From Montifringilla adamsi (taxonomy: Eukaryota; Chordata; Aves; Passeriformes; Passeridae): 64,000 nt of DNA. Both the position numbers and the translations under genes were made by a program. Where the stretch lies: contig JAGGNK010006471.1 of the NCBI GenBank assembly GCA_017590115.1, positions 693,137-757,136 on the forward strand, read 5' to 3'. Under the pieces are notes generated by a model that saw only the letters and a list, made by a program, of their open reading frames with translations, made no database searches and was not told the DNA's origin. Below are positions 48,201 through 60,554 of this stretch, piece after piece. Position 1 is the first letter of the stretch, and every line of letters begins with the position of its first letter.

Positions 48201-49966
48201 TGTTGTGGGGTTTTTTTAAAATTTTATTTTCGTGCAACCAACAAATATAACAACAAATATAAAAGGCTTCAGTTCTTAATGACAGTTTATTTCCAGACCT
48301 AGAAGGGTCACATGGGACTTTATATCTCATGATTGCATGGCATGATTTCAGGACTGAGATTGTTTTCACAGCTGAAAAGGAACTGCCCGACACAATGCTT
48401 TTGGAAATTTGCCCAGACCTTTGGTCTGTGTGGTGTGCCTGTTTGCATGTGTAAGTTTCTAGTTTTCCCTTTGTATCCTGTAATGATACACAAGTAGCAA
48501 ATTTAGTAACACAAAAATAAGTAAAAATATTATCATGAGGATGGAATTTTCTAGAGTACTCTGAGGAAATGTGTTTGTCCAGTCACTAAAATTTAAATGT
48601 TATTTTCTCATTTTGAAATTCTTGCAAAATACCCATAATGGCTCTAGCAAATATACATTACAACTCCTTACCCTTCTGCATATGTACTGACCAAATTCTG
48701 CTCCTTTCCTCCGTTTCTTGATGCCCCAAAGGAACAGGTCACCAACTATCTCCATGAAGGGATTTTGCTCTGTGCTCATCCTGAAAACTGCTCCTGTGTG
48801 CAGTGCAGAACACCATGGGGAGTTCATCTACCCAAAAGCAGAATTTATCCTGTGCACTATGATAAGACAGTGGGAGAGCCATGGGATGGCTTCATTCCCA
48901 GCACAAGTAAATGTAGCAAATATGAACATCCCAGTGAAAATTCTGTGTTTGAAGAAAGGAAAATTGCTGAAAATTGCATTTTATTGATCATTAGGAAACT
49001 GCCATGTGTTTAATTCGTAATTCAGAAATTCACATCAGAAAATAAATTAACTTGGAGAAGATAACTTTTATTTCTCAAACAAAGAGAAGTATTGAGCTTA
49101 TGTGACAAACACATCCTAAACAATATGAGCAATAAAATACCTTTACAATTCTTACCACTTAAACACAAAATACACAGATTTTCTTTTTCCTTATCTTAAG
49201 CTAAACAAATTATTTTTGTTTCAGATCCCATATTGACATATAATCGACAGAGTACTTTAGGCATGTTCTTAGCCTTTAGGCTTCATTCTAAGGATTAAAA
49301 TGACATATATAATTAAATGCTTAAAATGTTTAAAAACTTTGCTGAATAGGCACAATTAAAATGTATGGTTAACAAAGATCTATCTGAGGCAGCTGGCTCA
49401 TATGGTACACCACTTCCTTACCTGCTCAGAACAAGAAAACACTGCAGTGTTTTTAGTGTGCTCTTTTTGATGGATTAATATAGGGAAGGGACTTAGTAGT
49501 GTCTGTTGGTTGCTTAATTAGTAAAGTTTTTAAAAAATGAGAGGTCTAACCTGGAAAAAGTTCTCATAATATTAAGATGATCTTTCATAAATAAAATGCA
49601 CTTTCATGTTGGTTCTTTTTCATTTTCTGCTGATAGGACACATTAATTCATGCCCACGTGAAATGTTTTTCTCAGATGCTGCAAGAACTTCCTGGTTTTC
49701 AAACAACCCTTTGCTCTCTGTGGCATCAGGTGCTTCAGTCATGTTTAGTAGATGAACTAAAGCTAGGGAACTATGGAAACTTTGGGATGAGAGAAGGGAG
49801 GATCCCACCAAACACAAATAATACTCCTTTTTCCTCTCCACAGGGAAATCTCCCCATCTCAAAGGAAGTGAATCGCAAGAAAAGTGATGCGGAGGGGGTG
49901 CGCCTGGCTCCAGCAAGTGGCTATGGACAACATTTCACCAAAATCAATTACCTCTACTCTTTTTAA
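33250..49966 (+). CDS. NREP: NREP (P311), neuronal regeneration related protein; join(33250..33252, 46414..46491, 49844..49966)
   Basis: Three pieces separated by GT/AG introns join in frame into 67 codons plus stop: ATG (33250-33252), 26 codons in the second coding exon, and 40 codons plus TAA in the third. The product begins MVYLPGSMIWISQ and ends KINYLYSF. From memory, human NREP is 68 residues, begins MVYYPELFVWVSQ, contains PKG.LP..KEVNRKK and ends ISYLHFF. The same spacing is seen here: W at 10, SQ at 12-13, FPN at 16-18, PKG at 26-28, KEVNRKK at 34-40, then a YL aromatic tail. NREP is a small intracellular protein without a signal peptide or membrane segment. In mammals it is linked to axon regrowth, myofibroblast and glioma motility, and TGF-beta translation through eIF3b. 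Only about half the residues match human by eye, and the C-terminal third is the most diverged. Because exon lengths, phases and core motif all agree, I am confident of the gene, less so of conserved function. Confidence 0.93.
43186..43239. repeat. ~27-base tandem duplication
   Basis: GCTTAAAATG, an A-run, then CCCTCCA occurs twice in a row. The copies differ only in the A-run length (28 and 26 bases). Confidence 0.9.
44316..44360. repeat. Hairpin plus direct repeat of TTATCTACCA
   Basis: TATTATCTACCA (44318-44329) and TGGTAGATAATA (44333-44344) form a perfect 12-base stem with a 3-base loop. The left arm, extended to 14 bases, recurs directly at 44347-44360. Confidence 0.9.
46414..46491 (+). 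CDS. NREP: NREP coding exon, codons 2-27
   Basis: This 78-base exon is flanked by CACTACAG at its 5' side and AAAG|GTAAAG at its 3' side. It is open in phase 0 and encodes VYLPG..., with W at protein position 10, SQ at 12-13, FPN at 16-18 and a closing PK. The human exon, as I recall it, also encodes 26 residues between the initiator Met and PK. The acceptor's pyrimidine tract is weak, so splicing may need enhancers. Another frame is also open, but it does not continue into an NREP-like tail. Confidence 0.88.
46492..49843 (+). other. NREP intron 3, about 3.35 kb
   Basis: The intron begins GTAAAG and ends CTCTCCACAG. It contains no recognisable repeat. The stretches around 46860-47160 and 47510-47770 are free of simple repeats and rich in ATTA/TAAT homeodomain-type cores, which is compatible with regulatory DNA, but conservation cannot be judged from one sequence. 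Confidence 0.7.
49844..49966 (+). CDS. NREP: NREP terminal coding exon, codons 28-67 and stop
   Basis: A pyrimidine-rich tract ending CTCTCCACAG (to 49843) opens an exon reading GNLPISKEVNRKK, then a variable stretch, then HFTKINYLYSF and TAA. KEVNRKK is the best-conserved NREP motif. Human NREP carries 41 residues in this exon, against 40 here, so one residue is missing in the variable middle. The coding part runs directly into the 3'UTR. The ORF stays open upstream through the acceptor to 49658, but that part has no NREP similarity and is intron. Confidence 0.92.
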   Translation, partial: GNLPISKEVNRKKSDAEGVRLAPASGYGQHFTKINYLYSF

Positions 49967-51351
49967 ACATAATTTCTCCATTCGTATTACATATGATGTA
50001 TGGGTTTGATGAGGTCATGGTGTCATATATTGGAAATTGTTTCTGTGTAAATCATCAAGTGTAAGAAGAAACTATGGGACTCTGAGCCTTGCTTTAGAGA
50101 ATAACAGTGGACAAACGTGTACCATAAAAACTAGTTTTTAACATTCTAACTCAAGCGAAAGCTCTCAGAATTTCACACTGTGAATCCATGTTTACAAACA
50201 TTACAGGTGGGCCCTCAGGCCTGGTTCTACCACAGCAATGTCTTTCACTACTCAAACTCTACAGCTCACACACAACCGGTAAACCACTCTCTCCATTTCC
50301 ACCAACCCAAACTGCTTCTTGCAGAGGCTGAGAGTCCCCCTTTTTTTTCATTTAGATGTAACAAGCCTAGTAGTTTATTTTCATCAATTGTCTGTATATC
50401 TCTATATTTTATCCATGTACTCTTTTGATGTATAGAAGTAGTATGAAACTCATGGTTTCCTTGTGGTAAGTGATTGTGATGCTGCCACGGGATTTGAGAC
50501 ACTGATGAATGGTGCTATTTTGGACTTTAAATATGCTCCTTGGCAAGGTAGCTCTGATGGAGTTATTTTTTATTTCCATGTTCTGAGAGGGTGTTGGTAC
50601 TTTGTTTTTCTGAATGTTGTTCTTTAGACTGGACTGACTTGTTTACTTGTGTCTTCAGTGTGGCTTTCTTATTCAGTGCTGTAGGTGAGTAACTACTTAT
50701 AGTGTACAAGTGAGGAACTGATTCCCTATCAGTGTCCACTCACAAACATGCAGTTATAGTGGGAGCAATCACAAAACTGTAATTTTTGTAAAATCTCCTT
50801 TCTGACTCCTATCCACCTTATGGAGAAAGATGAGCAATAATTTTCCACCAACTTCTCAAAATCTCTTGATTTTTGTCTTTTTTTCTTACAAGCCTTTTTT
50901 AAAGAAGGGACAAGTTTTAATGTCCTCTTCAAATCCATAAACTAGGGGATATAGTAAGAAAAATTCAGCAAATTTCTGGGGAGAGAAGTCCTAAAGGGGA
51001 AAGAGTACATTTCCACAGTAGTGTCAACATGTGGAATTTACATTTTTGTTCTTGCTCCCAAACTACTATAAATACAAAATAACACAAACCACAAAACTAA
51101 GCAGTATCATCTACTCATGGAGTGTTGTTGTGTTAGACACAGTCTGAAAGCCCACCTTAATTTTTTATATAATTCTGTCTTTTAGCTATTCCTTTTACAG
51201 GGCAGGCCTTGTTCTGAACTGTCTTAGCTTCTGACTGTTAAATACCAATGCATGCACTGCACTTCTAGATTTCTTTCCTTTCCCTACCTTCTGTATCCCT
51301 TTCCTTGTACACTCACTTTATTTTCCAGTAGAATAGATATGTCTGCTGTGC

Positions 51352-51359
51352 TGTATATA
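51352..51359 (+). promoter_or_regulatory. Pumilio response element in the NREP 3'UTR
   Basis: TGTATATA fits the PUM1/2 consensus UGUAHAUA exactly, on the sense strand and about 150 bases before the polyadenylation signal. The site is seen; binding is inferred. Confidence 0.4.
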
Positions 51360-51501
51360 GAGCAAGAAGTAATATTCAGCAGTTGTGGCATTTATGTATA
51401 GTTGCAGTTGTGTACTGCTGAAAATGCAGGCTTTTGTAACAATGTGATCTTTAATAATGCAAGTACCCAATGTATTTTAGCTATTTTAGTAGGATTTGTT
51501 C

Positions 51502-51507
51502 AATAAA
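51502..51507 (+). terminator. Polyadenylation signal AATAAA of NREP
   Basis: The canonical hexamer is followed 25-35 bases later by GATGTGTCTCTCC, a GT/T-rich downstream element. It is the first convincing signal after the NREP stop codon. Confidence 0.7.
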
Positions 51508-53350
51508 TATGCAAGCTCTAAGGGTAGCTGCGATGTGTCTCTCCTTATTACAATAAGGGCAGGATTCCCGTTACCGATTGTTTTCACCTGTTCTTTTCCT
51601 GAATCCTGAGGTTTGTTTCAGGAATATCTGATGAAGTAAAAGGTAATCCCTTTTGTTTCTTGCTAAACAATAGCTATCAAGATAACTTAAATGCCAGACC
51701 TGGATGTGGGAAATGATCCATTGCTGGACAATGGCAGTCACATACTCAGACTGCTGAGTGGCTGGGTCAGATGTGACACTCAATGCCATTTTTAGTAGCC
51801 CCAGGAGGACACTCTGGGGTTGTGCATGGCAAATACAATATGTTTCATTTTCTACTTCCGGTAAACTGAATTAAAAGGTAATTTCCCTTGTGTGGTAATT
51901 TGGTTTAAATAGTGTTGATAAGTCCTCTCTTAAAAATGCTTACTTTTATGTTTTTTATTGGTAGAAAAGTAACACACATTGCTAAGTTTTAAGCATATAT
52001 TGGTTTCATAATAGTTTAGATATAGTAGAAACAAAGATTATTTAATATACACCGTGATTAATAGAAGCTTTCAGAATAAGCAAAGATGGCATACACTTCT
52101 GCATCTGCAATAGTGGCTGTGGCACACACATAGTATCAGCTTCATAAAGTTTAAAAGGAAAAGAAGTTATAGTTATGCGTTAAAAAAGAAAAAAAGCATA
52201 TGGCCATTTTAAAGAATGCCCCTCAGATTGAATACCTGTGTTTCACATTTGGGATGAAAATTCACATTTTAATTTTATTGATATAAATAGAATTATTGGG
52301 GAGAAAAAGCACAGTGTATATGTCTCACAGTCAGTTGTTGCAGAATACCATGACCAGATACTTTTTTACCTACCTCATTAAATAATAATTTCTGAAATAG
52401 ACAAGTAAGAGAATTTTGAAAGCATTATGGTCAAATAAATTGATTCAGGCAACACTGGTTCTAACTTCAGACATTTTTATAACATATCATGGAGAATCTA
52501 GAAAAATCAATATTTGTCATTCAGCAAATCGAGCAAAAAAATAAAATCCTGAAGATGAATTCTGAAAAATAGAAATACTAATGAATTCTTGCTTTCATAA
52601 AGCATTTTACACAGACAAAATCACTGATTTGGAACTAACTGTTTTTACCATTGAGCATCATATTTTAAATGAAGAGTACGGCATAATGGTATGTGTTATC
52701 AATTAAGTTCCAGTACTAAAAAGGCTGCATCATTAATTACTAAATGCAGAATCCTTGCACTCAAGAGTTTGTGCCACCAACAGTATCCTGAGGATGTGTA
52801 TTAAAAAAATCTGATTCATATTTATAATTTTATTCATTGGAAGTTAGCTAAATTCTGTCTGTAAGCATATAAAACATATGGAAACAATAATAAAAAATTT
52901 AAATCAATAGTACTTTAGTGCCAAACTCCAATTACATTTCTACTATTAAAGCTGTACTACCATATTACAAATGATAAAAAATAAAATCAATATTCTACAT
53001 AAGAAGTTCAAACAGAATAAGGAAATTTAAATAGAATGGAATGACCCCAAATCTGTCTCATCAGCATTATGCTCTTGTGAGTGTAAAAAAGAACATGAAT
53101 ATAACCACCAAGCCAAGTGAGGTAATGGTTTAGGACCACTCAGCAATGGCATATGATCCATGTGCTAAAGCACAAGACCCCTTTTTGTGGCCCTTCACAT
53201 CCTTAGTGCGTACTAAACTTCATCTTGAGTTCTGGTGAAGTAAGAGGCAAAAATGAGGGAGCTTTGGGCTTTGCTGCTCCAGCCATGAAAACATGGGTAA
53301 CTTACATTCTAGTACAGGGAAAAGAAAGACCAGGAGGAGGAAAATGAGGG

Positions 53351-53387
<37 letters not shown>
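53351..53387. repeat. Poly-A run (37 A)
   Basis: Uninterrupted A, followed by a short CCAAAAAACCC stretch. No transposon body is recognised upstream. Confidence 0.95.
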
Positions 53388-53388
<1 letters not shown>

Positions 53389-53967
53389 ACCAAAAAACCC
53401 AAATACAGCAAGCAATTAAGGAGAAATAAAAAATTCAGAACTTGAGCCTGTCTGGAGTCTGTCTGAACTAGAGGTCCAGAGGTGCAAGGTTTGCAGAGAG
53501 AAAACACAAGTGTCACATTCCAGTTTGGAACAGCTATTTTCCTTCACAGATACAGACCTGTGAAATGCACGGTTGAAAACCTGTAGGAATAAACCCTAGC
53601 TTTATGAGACAGTTGTTAATTTTTTTTTTGCCCACGAAATTTTGTGAGTGAGGAGCAGCAGGAGAGGGGGTAGGCTGGCATCCCCCCTTGAAAAAAGATA
53701 CAGCAGGACAAGGGCGTCTTGGCCAGTGGTGTCAGGGGTAGGATGCAGGCTTATCCCAGCTTAGATCTTGAGACTTTAGCATTTTTTCTGCCCAGGGACA
53801 TGCCTGGCAAAGTTGAGACAGTGGCCACCACACTTAGAGCCTGTGTCCTAGTCCTGGACTAAGTAGGGGAACATGGTATAACAGAGCAGATACACTGAAG
53901 TTTGTATCACCCTGAAGAAAGAGCCCAGTATTTGGATACTCAAATGCTACCTGCTTATGCTTCAGGG

Positions 53968-54053
53968 AAAAAAAAACAACCAACCAAACAAACAAAAACA
54001 CACAAACAAAAAAAAATAGAAGGAAAAAAAAAAGAGAAAGAAAGATAAAAAAG
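53968..54053. repeat. A-rich (CAAA)n repeat
   Basis: Poly-A with CAAC, CAAA and GAAA interruptions. Confidence 0.9.
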
Positions 54054-55560
54054 AATATACATCCTGCATTTATAGTTCAACTGATATGTAAACATAACCT
54101 AGAATCTTCAGGTATCCTACTAGCACAGTGACAATCCTGCCGGCCTACACCTATCCATCTGAACTATTTCTTACGTGCATACAGAACTACCATCTGTCTG
54201 TCAGGGTATGGCCAGAGCACAAAGTGCTGTGTAGGCTGGTGTAAATTATCTCAGGAAGCAGAGTAACTGCAAAATCAGCACTGCCTGGGGAAAAAAAATC
54301 AGAAAAAGATGCTCATGCTCTTTGTGTATTCGTTTCTATCTTGCCATTCCTGATGCTGCCTGAGCACCTTAGCTTGATCTCACCAATCAATTTGTAACAT
54401 TACAGAGCAGCTTAATTCTATTCCTACTCTGAGGGCTCTGATTTGGTGTCTTAAGTTGTGGGTTTAAAGCTTTCACCCTGTATGTCTCTTGGTGTGTGCT
54501 ACTTTGCAGAGCTCTCAGATTCTTGTGACTCATCTAATATTTTCCAGCTGGTGATTCCAGAGGAAGAGATGTGACCCAACAGCTGATGTTTTATACAAAG
54601 AAAGAGTATCCTGTTTGCACAGTATTGTTTCAAATTCATATTGCACGTGTCCAAAGTTAAACCCATGAATCTGTCCAGACAGATAATTGTTTTACTGGGA
54701 ATTTTATTTTGTGTAACTTAAGCCAGATCCCAAAGGTTCCAAAAAGTCACAGCAGCTGGGACTTCTATTTTCCAGGACAGAGCCTCAAGATGAAAGGTCT
54801 GTACAGGTTTCTTGTGCATTTTTTTCTGTATTCTCAGGTGGTTTTTGAAGTCTCAAGTCTCTAGTTGATCTCAACAGGCTTCTACTGATAAATATAAGAG
54901 TGCAGATAGATCTTTGTGATATAATTTCAACACTGCATCTTCCCCAAAGCTGCTTTTCTCAGCTGCAAATTTTACTGTGTGTTCCTAATAAAACTCTCTG
55001 TACCCGTCCATTCAAGACTTACCAGAGACCATCCAGCTTTCTTCAACAAAATTACTGGACAGCAAGCCCTAAAGACTGCTATGTTCTCAACTAGGTTGCC
55101 ACAGGTTTTACAGCTACAGCTAGATTTGCTTTCCCACCAGTTATGCAATCATTCTGCTTGCTGGCTGTAGTGGCAGCTGCTGGAGTTAAATGTGTCAGCA
55201 GGCTGCCAGGACAGCCCTGCTCTGGAGCCTTTGCTCTCCTGTGAGTCATTTAGGCTTGGTCACTTTTTCCCCACTAGTGCCACTCGCTCGGAGGTGAGTT
55301 CCTGCCCATGAGTCATCAGCGTGGCTGTGGAGCCCTGTCTGCTGAGGTCCTCTGGGAGGCTCAGGAGCCGTAATGTTTCCGGCACAGACTCCGCTTAGCC
55401 GATCAAAACCACCTGCAGCCTCTAACAAATTCATAGTCTGTTTGCTTTCTTTTCAAGTCTGACAAATTCTTGGTGTTTCCTTGGTAGCCCACCCAAGCTG
55501 GCAGTGTTGTTCACAGGAAGGTTGCATGAGGACAGGACTGCATGTGGCAAATACACTCTT

Positions 55561-55561
<1 letters not shown>

Positions 55562-55608
<47 letters not shown>

Positions 55609-55625
55609 AAAAAGAAAAAAAAAAA
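55562..55625. repeat. Poly-A run (45 A, then GA-interrupted)
   Basis: 45 uninterrupted A's, then AAAAAG units and a short GAGAGAGAG stretch. Confidence 0.95.
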
Positions 55626-57739
55626 CAAGAGAGAGAGTACAAAAAAGGATGCCTGAACACTGTGTTTGTAAATAAACAGCAGTAAGTTATCAGTAACTTA
55701 ACTGTAGCAGCAGGAAACATTCCTGTCAGATTCTGGAAAACTAGCCATGGCAGGAAATTGTTACGTCAAGTGCAAAACCTCTACTATTTAAAAGTGTACT
55801 TTGAGCAACAAAGGGAGAAAAGATGCATATCATGCTTTTCACTCTGAAATACATCAATATGAGCAATTTGAGGCAGCTCTTTTCAGTGGGGAACTTCAAG
55901 TTAGCAGACTAGCAATTTGCTGTAACTGTTAAAGCTCACAGCACTGGCAAATCACACATGAGAGCAGAGGAAAGAAACTGGGCATTGCTCCCCAAGTTTC
56001 ATCTGCTGGGCATTATCATGTCACTGAAGGATCTGAACCTCTGAAGCCAGAAGAGAGCAGCGGGACACTGGCAAGGGGGGTGCAAAGCTGGGCACACCCC
56101 TCCCACCTTGCCACCAGTGCTCTCTGCAGGTCTCTGCTCCATTTTCCTTTGCACAAAGGGTCACAAAGAAGCAAGTTTCAGCCAGAAAAGCCAAAGCCTA
56201 TCTGCTGTGAGTCAAGAAACCTATTTACAATCTTAGGTGTATTTGATAATCTTTGATAATACAGCACACATGACCAGAGGCTGGGGAGAAGCTTGCTGAA
56301 GATAAAGAGGGGGATGGATTACCCCAGTCCTGGAAAGCAAGATGGTAAAAGACCTGGAAAGTAAGGAATTACTCCCTCTGATAGAAAAGAGGTATCTTGA
56401 TCAAAGTCTTTTCTATGATTAGTGGTATCTATCCTAATTTCTAATATTCAGTAGAAAGAGGATCCAATGACACCGTGTGCCTAAATCACATGCCAAACCC
56501 AGGGATTTTGAAACAGTAAACCACCCATCTGATCTCACACAGTGGTAAATGCTAAGATTTCCACTGGAATTACCACTGAATAAACAAGATCAAAACCAGG
56601 TTCATGGGGATGACCCAAAACTTTTGATGAACTTGTGAGGCAGACATTCCAGCTGGGTAAAGAGAACTGCAGCCCTCAGCTCTTACAGCCCAGACAGGGT
56701 CACTGATATTGTCTTACAGACAGGCAGAGTTTGAGCAAAAGGGCATAACTCTGCTTGGGGTAGGCAAATCTCCCTCAGGTGGGGCTTTGCCATGCACACC
56801 ACCCCTGCTTTCTACCCACCCTGGGGTGCTGAAAGGCAGGCCTCAGGTTTTCTCTCCTTTCTTTCAGGGGTGCTTGGCTGCTACTGAAACTCTCCATGCA
56901 TTTTAAGTCTGCCACTCCAATTGTGGATGGGTTTCCTTTATTATCAAGGTGCTCGTGTTGTGATGTTTCCTCCTGATGGACTGAACTACTCTGATATGGA
57001 GGAGTGACTTAAGCCAGAGCTCACTTTCTAGTGGGAAGATTTAGGACCTGTCTAAACAACACTCGGCTATAAGACAATTTTTGGGTAGTGAATAATTCTG
57101 TACTGATTTAGGCATTATAGGCATCAGAAAGGATTCAGAACATAGGATCCCTGAAAACTCAGATTTCTCCAGATGCTCTAATGGGCTCTGCATTGCTCTA
57201 ACATTCTTGAAAGGTAAAGACAACCTGGGACTGGCATCAAGAACAGGTCTTGTCCTGCTGGGCCATAAGGAAGGCACAAGTTGCACACAACTCTCTTCTC
57301 TTGCATTAATTTCTGTACTGCAAAGCCAATACACTTTTATTTTGTGCCCCCACCAATTGGTTGTGTAAACACTCATATCAGAAATGTGAACAGCAATTCA
57401 ATTACATATTGTGATGGAACAAACATCTTGTTTGTGGATAGTGCAGTAATGTTCTGTCCAGTGGCAGGTAAGACAAGGTTTGTTCCTACTTCTGAAAACC
57501 ATATGATTTTGTGTTTATTTCAGAGTGGTACAGGTAGACCCACTTCAGAAAGCGGGGCTTCTTGTGCTTCTTGGAATCACACACGAAGTACTGAACCTGT
57601 TCCCGCACAGCCCATCAGCAAACCATCCCCATAAGCATAAACTCTCTTTTGAGAGGACAGAGTGCTGTTGAGGAAATGGATTTTTGAAGGCTGAGAGAAT
57701 AATTACCCATGTCCTTTATTTTTCTCCCTTTGGAGAAGA

Positions 57740-57792
57740 ACATAATGTTTTCTGGTTAACCTTAAAGTCTTGAAACCTAGAAAACATTATGT
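57740..57792. repeat. 14-base perfect inverted repeat
   Basis: ACATAATGTTTTCT (57740-57753) pairs fully with AGAAAACATTATGT (57779-57792) across a 25-base loop. Confidence 0.9.
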
Positions 57793-60554
57793 AATGTGTT
57801 ATATTAGGAATATCATGCAAAACCAAGAGAAATAGTTCTCCAGAGGCTTCACAGCAATAACAAGCTATACGGGATAGGCAGAAATGATAATTTAAGAGCA
57901 TCTCTTTTCAGTACTGTTAACCTACATAAGAGTTTCTGACTCTATAATGAACAAAACTATCTATACTCAGAGCGGTAGGTATATCTGAAAACATAATAAA
58001 TATTTAAATTAGGTCATATTGGTACATTTTATGTAGATAATTTTAGCACCAATATTTTTAAAGCAAACTGCCAGAACTAGGCTGGTGAACATCACACTCT
58101 CCAGCATTTCAGGAAACCCCCTCTGGAGCGATGGAGACAACAGGCCCAAGTTTTGCTGGATTATAAATAACCAGATTTGGTCTAGCTCTCTTGCAGATTA
58201 TGCAAATTCAGTGTGTAAGAGGAAAGCAGATTAAGGGCCTCATGTTGCCTATTTCTGAGCCAGGAGGTTGCTTTTACAGTACAGGCAGGAAGCAAAGGAG
58301 TAGGACAGGAATAGCTGCTGTCCCCCTGGGAGTCGGCAGATAAGTGAATAGCATATCTCCCCGCTTCCTATGCACTACAAAGCAACTCCTGTACCATGGA
58401 ACAGATGCATTTGTCTAGTTTGGCATCTTAGAGGGCACAAACTAGCATGCTGGGCCCTCAGTATGTCAGTGTGTCAAAGTAACTCAAGGCCAGAGTAAGT
58501 GTCTTTTCTTTGAGCCCGAGAACTGACTCTGGGCAGCAATCAGATTCTTACAGCCTTTTGGAGGTGTGTGTTCATGGCTAACTGGGACTTCACCACTCGC
58601 CTCTGAGCTGGCAGGTCTCAACTAGTATTTCCTCAAAGTACACTACTTCATGCCAAGCCTGTGCCACTGACTGATTTTCTGTTTCATTCATGTTTCCAGA
58701 GTGATATGTGGGTGCTACTGAAAAGAAAGCAAATAAAAAGAAAGCAGTAGTAGATCAGAGAAACTACTTTATCCAGTGTTCATGACTTGCTTGTCTTCTA
58801 TATTTTGCAGTTGCCAAAATATTTTTTTTCATGCCAGGAAACAGAAATACATATACCAATGTCTTGGACCACAACATTTGCAGGAGTATACATCTCACAT
58901 TGCCAGTCTGAACAGTCATGGATGTCCTGTGCTGTGCTATTTTCTTGATTTACTGCTGGTTCCCTGGCAATCATAAGAAAAACTGGAGAGAAAATCTAAC
59001 AGTGAATGTGCTGTGTGTCCCAACTTGATACCACACAGCACTCTCTGAGCACTCACAAAACGCTGACTTTAATAAAAGCAAGCAGTTGTAAAAGGAGAGC
59101 TGAAATCCCTGAGGGAGAAAGGTTAATGTCTGCACCAGAAAAGCCTTCTCCCCAGGGCCAGCACGCCTGTGCTGCTGGATGCAGGAGAGCCAGGAAGATG
59201 CACGACAGGAAGCTCTGGAGCAGCAGGAGGCTCCCATAGGAACAGCTGCAGTCCTTAAAAGAGGTGATATCTTCTAAGCCGCAGCTCCTGATACACAGTT
59301 GCTTTTGACAGAGTGACTTTAAGATATTCCTGGCTTCTTTTTAGAGGTGTAAGAGAAAATAATACTGATGATTAGGTTTTGGAATGTGAGATAGTGCAGA
59401 AATCCCTGAGAGCAGGTTAAAAGTGTGCATTAAAAATAGCCCAAAGACCAGAGTGTGACACTAAAAAAATATGAGTAACCAGTCATGTTCACTGATTTCT
59501 TATGCCAATTACTACAAGTCACTCTGTGTCAGATCTAAAAAAATCCCAAAACAACCAACCATACCAACAACAACAACAACAAGAGAAAAACAAAAGAAAC
59601 CAACTATGGGTTCCATGTTAGAGCGTACTTTTGGCGCTCCAGTTGTGTAACCTACTCCCACTTCCTTGACCATTTTCATCAGAACTCCTCTATAAAACAC
59701 AACCTTCTTCCTTCCCAGCAGTGCTGTAGGGACAACCCAGTCACTTTGAAATACTAAAAGCATGGTGGTCTGATACACGGAAGTATGAAACTTACATGCA
59801 ATGGTTGTCATTATTTCTTTCTAAACACTATTACTACACTGGCTCAAATGACAGATTGCTGACACTTCAGGACTCTACAAATATGAAATACCTGCTATAG
59901 CTAACCTGCCTCAAAACACAGACTTTCCCTCAGCTATATTCCTGTACTCTAGCGGCAACATTATTTCGGCTTAACAATAGTTGTTGCTTATCCCTGTTTG
60001 TTCAGCTCTGATTTACTTGTGAGGGACATTTACATCTTTGCTGTATCCATTTGGGGTTTTATTGTCTAGTTGAGTCCACTCCTGATGTAAGTTTAAGTTA
60101 CTCATGGCTTTCCAAAAATCCTATCATACCTTTTAATAACAATAGTCACTGTTGATATTCACAACTCAAATTACACTGACTAATGTAACCAAACTTTTCT
60201 AAACTCTTGTAATTCACCTTGGATGAGTTGTTTGTTAAGGCCATAAGGATCTACTCATTGCTGATCATAACGTATGGGTTTTGGCCATTATTTTATCCTA
60301 TGCTTAGGAATATATTCCTTAAAATCATTTGGATATTCTCATTCTCATTCTCCTCTAGAATTAGCAATGCCTTGTAACAGAAATTTCCTAATCCTTCTCT
60401 GCACTATGGGGTATTATGCATAGGCCTGTAATTTCATCTGTTCAAGATAAGAGAAGTTGGCCTTAGCCAATGAAATTAATTGATCAAAAAGGTTTTATGA
60501 CAAAATACCAAAGGTTTCAAAGTTTGAAACAAAACTATTATACAAATTGGTTTT

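Larger units (their letters stand above)
49967..51525 (+). other. NREP: NREP 3'UTR
   Basis: About 1.55 kb lies between the stop codon and the first good polyadenylation signal that has GT-rich sequence after it. The sequence is AT-rich with scattered T-runs. It includes a Pumilio-type octamer (51352-51359) and a near match about 1 kb upstream. The length fits the roughly 2 kb P311 mRNA known from mammals. The exact cleavage site cannot be fixed from sequence. Confidence 0.7.
51526..60554. other. Gene-free stretch downstream of NREP
   Basis: AT-rich intergenic DNA with poly-A runs (53351-53387, 55562-55606), an A-rich CAAA repeat (53968-54053), a CAA repeat (about 59565-59582) and a 14-base inverted repeat (57740-57792). 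No exon of a neighbouring gene is recognised. Confidence 0.6.
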
